IMG/VR virus record: IMGVR_UViG_3300044858_003524
Span: 1 to 37,027 of that record
Direction: 5' to 3' (one strand)
DNA from: a virus
DNA: 37,027 bases
The position numbers and the translations under genes are program-made. Shown in pieces: positions 1 to 5,772 of the stretch. The number at the start of each line of letters is the position of its first letter. Positions within the stretch are counted from its first letter, which is position 1. The notes beneath the pieces were generated by a model, which was not told where the DNA came from, searched no databases, and saw only the letters and a list, made by a program, of their open reading frames with translations.

Positions 1-95
1 GAACCCGCCACCGGACACCCCATATGTCAACCTCGGTCGCGATGGTTGCGACGAGGACGCGTTGTCATACTTGCGCGATGCGGCGATCGCGGGCG
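1..95. repeat. Terminal direct repeat, left copy (identical to 36648-36742)
   Basis: Bases 1-95 are identical to 36648-36742 inside the last tail gene, and bases 86-116 are identical to 36997-37027. The two matches meet at a shared 10-base word, ATCGCGGGCG, which occurs at 86-95, 36733-36742 and 36997-37006. The left end therefore looks like the tail gene with the 264 bp between the two words removed, either a real deletion variant or an assembly join. Confidence 0.9.
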
Positions 96-558
96 GAACA
101 TCCTGATTACTGTTGACGTCTTCCCACGAGAGCCCATATTTGGGCCTAAATCCGAGTTCGAGCAGCTTGTAATACTCTACGATCACGAGCCCGTGATCAC
201 AGGTCCAAGCCACGAGCGACAGACCACCGATCGTGTGGTGCTCAAGCAGTGCTTCGTGTTGGTGCTTCTGAAAGTCGGTCCAGGTCAGCCGTTCGCCCTT
301 GCGCAGTTTACTCTCGACCAACACCGACCGCCCACCGGGCAAGATGGCACGGAAGTCACCAGCAACCTTCTTGATCGGGAAGGCTGCAGTGATCCGACCG
401 CCCGGTCCGCGCAGGACCTTCCATCCAGTCTCGACCCGCTCAACCATGAGCAGCCCCCGGGCGGTCAACGCTGCAGCGACGTCCTTTTCAGTCAGTTCGC
501 CATCCTTGGCCGACTTCTTGCCAATGGCCTGCCAATCGGGCTTAGTCGGGCTGGCCAT
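1..558 (-). CDS. RecU-like Holliday junction resolvase, cut by the window start
   Basis: I translated this minus-strand frame by hand; it stays open from ATG 558-556 to base 1. Residues 67-84 read G-D-F-R-A-I-L-P-G-G-R-S-V-L-V-E-S-K, a PD-(D/E)xK core with D68, E82 and K84. A following Q97-K98-H99 and a hydrophobic strand (about 111-117) match the RecU/penicillin-binding-protein-related factor A family, which resolves four-way junctions. The start overlaps the end of the DUF6378 gene by 17 bp. Bases 1-85 are probably a chimeric contig end. If the genome is closed at the 31-base overlap, the gene continues at 37027 and stops with TAG at 36926-36924, giving 181 residues. It probably acts with the SSB-like, ATPase and Cas4-like genes in replication-linked recombination. 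Fold assignment is fairly sure; exact substrate is inferred. Confidence 0.8.
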   Translation of the reverse strand, partial: MASPTKPDWQAIGKKSAKDGELTEKDVAAALTARGLLMVERVETGWKVLRGPGGRITAAFPIKKVAGDFRAILPGGRSVLVESKLRKGERLTWTDFQKHQHEALLEHHTIGGLSLVAWTCDHGLVIVEYYKLLELGFRPKYGLSWEDVNSNQDVPPAIAASRKYDNASSSQPSRPRLTYGVSGGGF

Positions 559-934
559 CGTCTTCTTGCCCGAGTACGATTGACTGTTGTTTGGGTTTGG
601 TCTGCTCTTCGAGCAGCCGAGCCGAAACCAGGGTGATGTATCCGGCGATGTCGCGCCAGGAATCTTCGTAGTCGGGGTCTCCGTTGATAATCCGCCCGAT
701 CTTGTGGGCGACCATTTCGAGGGCTTCCCTCTGGTCGTTGTCCATGCTGTCCCACTTGGCCCGGTCGTGGTTGCGCATGATCGCCTTGATTGCCTGAGCA
801 ACCCTGGCGTGTCCGGTGAAGGACCCATACCGGGACCCTCTTTCAGCTAGGGTCTGGTTGATCGTTGGGGCGGCAGTGGGTGAGGTGGGTGGTGGGGTGG
901 CCGGATGGGCGGCACTGGTTATGACTGTGATCAT
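542..934 (-). CDS. DUF6378-like phage protein
   Basis: This 130-residue protein has a low-complexity Ala/Pro/Thr start followed by a conserved core. The core contains R-Y-G-S-F, then E-A-L-E-M-V-A-H-K-I-G-R-I-I-N-G-D-P-D-Y, then W-R-D-I-A-G-Y. This pattern is typical of the DUF6378 family found in many phages, whose biochemical role is unknown to me. The ATG at 934 is preferred over upstream in-frame starts because GGAG precedes it by five bases. It sits between the SSB-like gene and the resolvase, whose start it overlaps, so it is probably co-expressed with recombination functions. The family match is from recalled motif pattern, not a search. Confidence 0.75.
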   Translation of the reverse strand: MITVITSAAHPATPPPTSPTAAPTINQTLAERGSRYGSFTGHARVAQAIKAIMRNHDRAKWDSMDNDQREALEMVAHKIGRIINGDPDYEDSWRDIAGYITLVSARLLEEQTKPKQQSIVLGQEDDGQPD

Positions 935-983
935 GGTATCTCCGTTGCACAGGAAGGTATTTCCCTGACCACAGAACGCAGAA

Positions 984-1009
984 GGGGCCACCGAAGTACC
1001 GGCGACCCC
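984..1009 (-). terminator. Stem-loop between the SSB-like and DUF6378 genes
   Basis: In minus-strand RNA, GGGGUCGCCG pairs with CGGUGGCCCC around a six-base loop. All ten positions pair, two of them as G-U wobbles. The wobbles form only in minus-strand RNA, which fits transcription in that direction. Only a short U run follows, so it may be an attenuator or processing site instead of a full terminator. Confidence 0.5.
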
Positions 1010-1040
1010 TCCTGTGTCTTCCGTGGGTCAGGACGGGGCG

Positions 1041-1643
1041 TCAGAAGGGGGGCTCGTCCCCTCCGTTGCGGGGTCCCTTGACCACAGTCCGCTTGGTGAT
1101 GCCACCCGTGCGGCTGTTGGCGGCGGGCGGTGGGATGGCAGCAGCCGGGGCGGCAGGCGGATCAACAGTCGCCTGGACTTCACGAGTAGGGGCCGGGGCC
1201 GGGGCCTGACGAGCAGGGGCGGCAGCGGGTTTGGCTCCCTTAGGCGGGTTGATATAGGTATTCTTGTTGTCGTAGGTCTTGCCGTTCACGACCGTCTGTC
1301 CCTTCGAGCGGACCGCGATCTGCAACTTCTGGTCGAGGAACGGCACGAGGTTGTTGGAGTCTTCGAGGGCGGACAGCTTGCCGGTGTAGCCGAACACCTT
1401 GAGGTCGGACTTGACGTACGAGAGTGTCTGTTCGGTGATCACACGGTTGAAGGTGTGGTGGCGACCAGCGAAATCGCCTTCATCGACGATCACTTCGAAC
1501 ACGAGCATGTCGTTGCCGTTCGATGACTGCGTCAGTTCGATCCGGTCGAGGTGCGCTTCGTAGTTGCCATCGGGCAGCGGTCCGCCCTTGCTAACGGCGG
1601 CTTCGGTCTTGTCGTAGAGGTCGTCGAGGTCTTGCAGTCCCAT
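1041..1643 (-). CDS. Single-stranded-DNA-binding-like protein
   Basis: The 200-residue product has a beta-rich domain (about residues 20-120) with P-D-G-N-Y-E-A-H-L-D-R-I-E near its start, like the DUF669/phage SSB-type family. A long Ala/Pro-rich linker follows, ending in the acidic tip G-G-D-E-P-P-F. That tip resembles the terminal D-D-x-P-F of bacterial SSB, which docks partner proteins. ATG 1643 is chosen over an upstream in-frame start because the longer N-terminus is Leu/Pro-rich and antisense-like, and this ATG lies just after the ATPase stop. Direct adjacency to a RecA-like ATPase is typical of phage annealase/SSB pairs. The SSB role is inferred from architecture and position. Confidence 0.7.
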   Translation of the reverse strand: MGLQDLDDLYDKTEAAVSKGGPLPDGNYEAHLDRIELTQSSNGNDMLVFEVIVDEGDFAGRHHTFNRVITEQTLSYVKSDLKVFGYTGKLSALEDSNNLVPFLDQKLQIAVRSKGQTVVNGKTYDNKNTYINPPKGAKPAAAPARQAPAPAPTREVQATVDPPAAPAAAIPPPAANSRTGGITKRTVVKGPRNGGDEPPF

Positions 1644-1647
1644 GGGG

Positions 1648-2415
1648 TCAGGCTTTCTTGCTGTTCGCGGTGTGGGTGGTGGAGGCAGGAGCAGAAGGCG
1701 CAGCAGGTGCATACGCCTTGGTCAGGGTATCAAAGGTGTGGGCGTCAGTGGCGAGCCCGGTCGGCAGTCGGCCCGAGCGGTCGCCAGCATCGAAGGTCCC
1801 ACCCGGCTTGGTGTGCAGGAGCGGAGCGGAGCCACCGGCTGGAACTTCGATGAACCAGACGTTATCAACCATGCCAACAATCGCGTTGTAGAGTTCACCA
1901 GCCTTGTTGTCACCGGGCAGGAAGGGCACGACCTTCTCGATGTTGCCGGTGCGCTTGGTCTCGGTCTTGGTGGTGCTGTGCGCGAGCATCCACACCCCGA
2001 GTCCCTGGGCCGACAGCTTGGTAAGGTAGCGCTTCAGTTCGTTGATGATGAGCGCGGTTCCCTTGCCGTAGCCCAGCTTGCCGTCGCCCTTGTAGTCCTC
2101 ACCGTTCTTGGCACAGATGTAGGCGTCGCAGAGGGCGCAGGCGTTGCCGATCGTGTCGATGATGATGGCCTCGTACTTCGACTCGACGGCTTCCTTGGTG
2201 GCGAGCAGCAGGTCGTCCCACGTGGTGATGACGTACTGCCCATCGGCGTTCTGCCAGCGGTCGGCGGGCAACTGGTCGAGACCACGCTCGGTTGCCAGGA
2301 AGAGGGCTTTGGGGATCTGGCTTGCCAGAGTGGACTTGCCGACCTTCGGCGGTCCGTAGATCAGGCCGGTCTGCTTATGCAGCGCTGGCCGGGTGGTGTT
2401 CTTCGATATGGGCAT
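1648..2415 (-). CDS. RecA-like ATPase, Sak4-like (AAA_24)
   Basis: The 255-residue protein has a Walker A motif G21-P-P-K-V-G-K27-S-T and a Walker B strand E-A-I-I-I-D in a compact RecA-like domain. An Ala/Ser/Thr-rich tail follows from about residue 235. This matches the AAA_24 phage nucleotide-binding family, which includes Sak4-type single-strand annealing proteins that work with an SSB encoded next door. The start is well supported by AAGGAGG five bases before ATG 2415, the strongest Shine-Dalgarno in the left arm. It follows the Cas4-like gene after about 85 bp. ATPase assignment is firm; the annealase role is inferred. Confidence 0.85.
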   Translation of the reverse strand: MPISKNTTRPALHKQTGLIYGPPKVGKSTLASQIPKALFLATERGLDQLPADRWQNADGQYVITTWDDLLLATKEAVESKYEAIIIDTIGNACALCDAYICAKNGEDYKGDGKLGYGKGTALIINELKRYLTKLSAQGLGVWMLAHSTTKTETKRTGNIEKVVPFLPGDNKAGELYNAIVGMVDNVWFIEVPAGGSAPLLHTKPGGTFDAGDRSGRLPTGLATDAHTFDTLTKAYAPAAPSAPASTTHTANSKKA

Positions 2416-2500
2416 TGCGCCCTCCTTGTTGTCCCTGTCAGAGGTCGGGACTCACCTGTATGGGTGGGATCGTAACGCACTGCCGCGAGCAATCAACCGG

Positions 2501-3490
2501 TCAGAAGGCCGGTTTAGTCGTTTGGGCAGTGCTATCGCGTTTGGTGAATCCCGACTCAATGACGAGCGGGTTGTCGTAGGACTGGCAGATCGGGAGGAAG
2601 ATGCAGGGCTTGTTCCACTGGAAGCAGAACGCGGTGTTGCGGTACCAACGATTCTTGGCCCTCGCGTCGATCCAGGCTTGGCCGATGTCCCACGCTTCCT
2701 TGAGCATGGTCATGATGTCCTCTTCCTTGAGTAGGACTTCCTCACGCACGAATGCGTCCGGCCTCGTGTAGAACTCGACGACGCGGGCCTCGAACTCGGC
2801 CTCAGTCTCGGGCATCTTGCGTTTGCCTGCCTTCGGATTCTTGAGCTTCGACCTCCGCTCTTCAAACTCTCCCTCAGTCTCGCCCTTGTCGGGCACGAGG
2901 TCAGCAGTGGCGGGCTTCATCAAGATGTCATATATCACGCCAGCGAGTGGCTTGCCGAGGAACCGCTGCGCGGCATCGACGTACCACGCGATTTGGAAGT
3001 CGAGCCACAGCTTGCGCATGTAGGCGGCATCAACTCGGCCAGCGCTCTTGTGTTCGACCAACCAGAACGTCCCATCGACCTTCTTGCGGAAGATCGCATC
3101 GATCTTGCCCGTGCGGTAGAACGTCCGCGATGGACTGTTGGTGTCGGGGTTCAGCAGCGGAAGCTCGAACTCGTCCTCGACCGAGTAAACCTCGTACTCG
3201 CTGTCGGGCCAGCGCTTGTCGTACGCCTTCACAGCCTCGACTGCAACAAAGACGTGGTGCGGGTCCTTCGGCTTCTCGGTCTTCATCGCGTCAACGATCG
3301 CGTCAACGTTGATCTTCTTGCCGGTCTTGCGCGAGAGCAGCAGGACTTCGAGCCCCTTGTGGATGAGCTTGCCCAGCGACAAGACGGTGTCGTCTTCCGC
3401 CTTCGGGGCGAGGTTATGTTCGTAACGGAGGTATGCGAACTTGCGGCAATTGCGGAACGCGCAGGCTCCGCTCTGACTGAGGTGGTCCAT
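2501..3490 (-). CDS. Cas4/RecB-like PD-(D/E)xK nuclease with Fe-S-type cysteines
   Basis: The 329-residue protein carries the nuclease core G-K-I-D131-A-I followed by E146-H-K148. Cysteines at its two ends (C10 or C15 near the start, C289, C296 and C302 near the end) match the one-plus-three arrangement that holds a 4Fe-4S cluster in Cas4 and AddB-type nucleases. It probably resects DNA ends to give single strands for the neighbouring ATPase and SSB-like proteins. ATG 3490 is chosen because residue 1 then lies just before the first cysteine block and two bases past the datZ stop; AAGG precedes it. No CRISPR array or cas genes are nearby, so a recombination role is more likely than spacer acquisition. 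Confidence 0.85.
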   Translation of the reverse strand: MDHLSQSGACAFRNCRKFAYLRYEHNLAPKAEDDTVLSLGKLIHKGLEVLLLSRKTGKKINVDAIVDAMKTEKPKDPHHVFVAVEAVKAYDKRWPDSEYEVYSVEDEFELPLLNPDTNSPSRTFYRTGKIDAIFRKKVDGTFWLVEHKSAGRVDAAYMRKLWLDFQIAWYVDAAQRFLGKPLAGVIYDILMKPATADLVPDKGETEGEFEERRSKLKNPKAGKRKMPETEAEFEARVVEFYTRPDAFVREEVLLKEEDIMTMLKEAWDIGQAWIDARAKNRWYRNTAFCFQWNKPCIFLPICQSYDNPLVIESGFTKRDSTAQTTKPAF

Positions 3491-3492
3491 GG

Positions 3493-4062
3493 TTATGCCT
3501 TGTCTGGTGTGGTGGTTTCGATCGGCAGGCTTTGTTCGAGAGACTCGCACGCGATGATTTCGTCGATCAGCTTTTCGGTGTCAGGGTCGAGAGGCGGGTC
3601 GGACGGGTGCGACTCGCGAGCCTTGGTCAGCCTGATCATGCTCAGCACCAGTGCCGCCCGGGCCTCATGATTGCCAAGGCGGATTTCACCCTTGAGGTAA
3701 CATACCTCGTCGAGCAAATTGGCGATGACACACAACCGCTTGACGAACGGAGTCGGATCGGTCACTGCAAATCCGAGCCCGCGATTGACCAGCCCCGCAT
3801 CTTCATATGCGTTGAGCTTGACCCGGTCGCACGATGAACGCTTGACCGGACCGGGCATGTCGCCCGTGAAGGATTCGGCCACGTCGTGGAACAGGCAGTA
3901 TTCGAGAAGTCCCGCCCGGGTGGCATCGCTGAGATCCTCAGTCGTCGCCATGAGCGAGGCATAGACCGCGACATAGTACGAGTGATCGGCCACCGACTGC
4001 CGGTGGATGACGCGAAGCACGACCCAACGCGGGACGTGGCTGAGAGTGCGAAGGTCCTTCAT
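3493..4062 (-). CDS. datZ: DatZ-like HD-domain dATP triphosphohydrolase
   Basis: The 189-residue protein is a YfbR-type HD phosphohydrolase. H27 lies in S-V-A-D-H-S-Y-Y, H59-D60 in L-F-H-D-V-A-E-S-F-T-G-D-M-P, and a later acidic residue, probably D118, completes the metal site. In known Z-genome phages (S-2L, phiVC8) a homologue called DatZ removes dATP and so keeps adenine out of phage DNA. Here it lies in one operon with PurZ, MazZ and a DpoZ-like polymerase, which is the main reason to prefer DatZ over a generic 5'-nucleotidase. Its ATG overlaps the stop of the coiled-coil gene by four bases. Specificity for dATP is inferred. Confidence 0.85.
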   Translation of the reverse strand: MKDLRTLSHVPRWVVLRVIHRQSVADHSYYVAVYASLMATTEDLSDATRAGLLEYCLFHDVAESFTGDMPGPVKRSSCDRVKLNAYEDAGLVNRGLGFAVTDPTPFVKRLCVIANLLDEVCYLKGEIRLGNHEARAALVLSMIRLTKARESHPSDPPLDPDTEKLIDEIIACESLEQSLPIETTTPDKA

Positions 4063-4355
4063 ATTCTCTGCTCAAAGGATAGGAGTGGGAGTACCTCGAC
4101 GCCGATAGCGGTCCGCCCGACCGTGACTATGAAGCAGGACTGCGAATCCATCAGCATAGTCAGGCGCAAGGCATCAGAGGGTGCGGATTCACGTAGTGCT
4201 TTGTCCACCGTGGCCAGCCTCGCCTGTGCTGCTTCCAATTGGTCCTTCGCACGAGCCAGAGCTTTTGATGCATCAGCCAGTTCCTTTGTACGAGTCAGGA
4301 ACAAGCGGATTAGTTCCTTTCCTTCTGGTGACAACTCGTTTGATAGCTCGGTCAT
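4059..4355 (-). CDS. Small coiled-coil protein inside the Z cassette, unknown
   Basis: I do not recognise this 98-residue protein. Residues about 8-55 form a charged amphipathic helix (repeats of A-x-A/K-x-L/E, with A-R-A-K-D-Q-L-E-A-A-Q-A-R-L) likely to be a coiled coil. The last 35 residues look beta-like (C-F-I-V-T-V-G-R-T-A-I-G-V-E-V-L-P). It overlaps mazZ upstream and datZ downstream by four bases each, so it is translationally coupled to both. Such placement suggests a role in Z metabolism or in assembling these enzymes, but nothing in the sequence shows a catalytic site. Confidence 0.75.
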   Translation of the reverse strand: MTELSNELSPEGKELIRLFLTRTKELADASKALARAKDQLEAAQARLATVDKALRESAPSDALRLTMLMDSQSCFIVTVGRTAIGVEVLPLLSFEQRI

Positions 4356-4639
4356 GCGTCCCTCTTGATCGTCATCTTGGCAGCGCGGGCGAAGACGAAC
4401 AGCGCGAAGTTCGCCACGTCGGCAGCTTCGCTCTTCACCGCCTTCTCACCCTCGTACTTGGTGGCGACTTCGAGTTCGAGGACCTCAGCCTGCAGCCGAC
4501 GCAACAGGAGTTCGGTCGGCATCTTGGTCGCTTCGGTCTTGTGGTCGTTGTCACGGAGCTTGCGCTCCATTTCGACCGCGAACTCGCGCAGCGCGGGGCG
4601 GACGTCTTCGATCCCAATCCCGAGAGGGAACCCGCTCAC
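4352..4639 (-). CDS. mazZ: MazZ-like dGTP pyrophosphohydrolase (MazG family)
   Basis: The 95-residue all-alpha protein carries E23-M-E-R-K-L-R-D-N-D-H-K near its start and the MazG metal-binding pattern E52-x-x-E55 followed by E71-x-x-D74, with N77. This matches small MazG/DUF550-type enzymes. In Z-genome phages MazZ hydrolyses dGTP (and GTP) to dGMP, the substrate of PurZ. The start is GTG at 4639, overlapping the purZ stop as GTGA; a longer in-frame reading upstream is antisense-like and rich in Arg/His. The order purZ-mazZ with coupled translation strongly supports the role. Substrate choice is inferred from family and context. Confidence 0.88.
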   Translation of the reverse strand: MSGFPLGIGIEDVRPALREFAVEMERKLRDNDHKTEATKMPTELLLRRLQAEVLELEVATKYEGEKAVKSEAADVANFALFVFARAAKMTIKRDA

Positions 4640-5709
4640 TTGGCACCACCCTGCGCGAAGAGGCGCATGGCCATGTCGTCGATCGCGGAGGTCGTGTAAA
4701 CGTCCGCGACGTCCGGTCCGCAGGACAGCAGGGTCGGCACCTTGCCGGCCTGAGTCATGCGCCTGACCAGTTCCCACAGCTTGTCAGCCGAGGGCATGTA
4801 GTCGCAGAAGGTGAGTGCGACGTAGTCGGGGCGCAGCATCGACAGCGAATGCTGATACTGCTGATCCGACCACGAGAAGATACGCCTGATCCGCTTGGTC
4901 ACGGTGGTCAGTTCGGGTTCGCGACCGAGTTCCTCCCAAGTGTGTTCCTTCTGGTCGTTGTACACCGGGCCAGAGTAGCCGATCTCCTTGCCGGTCTCCT
5001 TGTCGATCAGGTTGCCAACGCGGATCGGGTGGGTGCGGGCGGTCATCATCGTGTAGCCGAGGAATGACGGGTGGATCGCGGCATCAGCAAGGGCTTGCGA
5101 CACCGAGACCTCACGGCAGGTCGTGTAGGGCCAGAAGCCGGAATTGACCGACAAGCCGAAGCCCTGCGGCACCTCGACCACGACGCGAGCGCCAAGTCCC
5201 ATCTGCTTGTTGAGGTCCATCGTGCCGATCCACCGGCTGATCGAACTGATGTCCTTGGCCACCGGTCCCTTGCGGCTGATCTTGGCCATTTGTGCCGCAC
5301 CAACGCCCTTCTGCGTCGAAGCGATCTTGGCTGCTCCGCTGGTCTTGTCCTTCTCGAACTCGCGGCAGGCGTCAGTGATGATCGCGGCGTGAGGATGGAT
5401 GACGAGCCGGTGAGCGAGGCCGAACTCTTCGACCTCTTTGAGCAGGACGTCGGGATCGATGATCGCGCCAGCATTGAGATAAACCTTGGCGCTGTGATTG
5501 ATCGCGGCGAAGGTCGGGGTGTGGAAGCAGACAAACTTTCTCTTGCCGATGACGGTCGTGTGACCGGCGTTGGCCGAGGCGTTTGTGGTCGCGATGTCGC
5601 AGTCGTTCAACTGCGCGAGGTAGGCGGCGATGAGACCCTTTCCGGTGGAACCGAACTGACCGTCGATCAGGACGGAGGCGTGGCAGGGCTTGGTGAAGGG
5701 AGCGATCAT
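4636..5709 (-). CDS. purZ: PurZ, N6-succino-2-amino-2'-deoxyadenylate synthase
   Basis: This 357-residue adenylosuccinate synthetase homologue carries G17-Q-F-G-S21-T-G-K24-G where bacterial PurA has Q-W-G-D-E-G-K-G-K. The catalytic Asp of PurA is thus replaced by Ser, the diagnostic change in PurZ. H50 lies in N-A-G-H-T as in PurA. V-P-Q-G-F-G-L-S-V and Y-T-T match the substrate loop, and T-T-V-T-K-R-I-R-R-I-F-S-W matches the aspartate-binding loop. PurZ joins aspartate to dGMP, and host PurB then releases fumarate to give dZMP. ATG 5709 is chosen because GAGGA precedes it by four bases. The protein is shorter than E. coli PurA (about 430 residues), as in other phage PurZ. Confidence 0.93.
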   Translation of the reverse strand: MIAPFTKPCHASVLIDGQFGSTGKGLIAAYLAQLNDCDIATTNASANAGHTTVIGKRKFVCFHTPTFAAINHSAKVYLNAGAIIDPDVLLKEVEEFGLAHRLVIHPHAAIITDACREFEKDKTSGAAKIASTQKGVGAAQMAKISRKGPVAKDISSISRWIGTMDLNKQMGLGARVVVEVPQGFGLSVNSGFWPYTTCREVSVSQALADAAIHPSFLGYTMMTARTHPIRVGNLIDKETGKEIGYSGPVYNDQKEHTWEELGREPELTTVTKRIRRIFSWSDQQYQHSLSMLRPDYVALTFCDYMPSADKLWELVRRMTQAGKVPTLLSCGPDVADVYTTSAIDDMAMRLFAQGGAK

Positions 5710-5728
5710 AAGTTCCTCGTGGTGTAGG

Positions 5729-5760
5729 CCCGACAGTATCGTCGGGTGTGGGTGTTGCAA
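5729..5760 (-). promoter_or_regulatory. purZ promoter candidate overlapping a perfect inverted repeat
   Basis: Read on the minus strand, TTGCAA (5760-5755) and TACTGT (5738-5733) are separated by 16 bp, the spacing used by other promoters here. An exact inverted repeat, CCCGAC-six bases-GTCGGG (5729-5746), covers the -10 box and the likely start site. Transcription from here would leave a short leader with GAGGA before ATG 5709. The repeat could be an operator or an RNA stem-loop. The -35 and next five bases (TTGCAACACCC) recur at 8850. Confidence 0.5.
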
Positions 5761-5772
5761 CGGGTGACGCGA

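Noticed and set aside
1-95. True fixed direct terminal repeats of a linear genome
   Set aside because: The two matching blocks are separated by 254 bp at the right end but overlap at the left end, so the ends are not simple identical repeats.
46-636. 196-residue plus-strand reading frame at the left end
   Set aside because: It is antisense to the RecU-like gene, whose PD-(D/E)xK core is clearly conserved; the plus-strand product has no recognisable pattern.
2501-3490. Cas4 as part of a CRISPR system
   Set aside because: No repeat-spacer array or other cas gene is visible; the neighbours are recombination genes.
4636-5709. Ordinary host-like adenylosuccinate synthetase PurA
   Set aside because: The catalytic Asp is Ser, the protein is shorter than PurA, and MazZ, DatZ and a family-A polymerase lie beside it.
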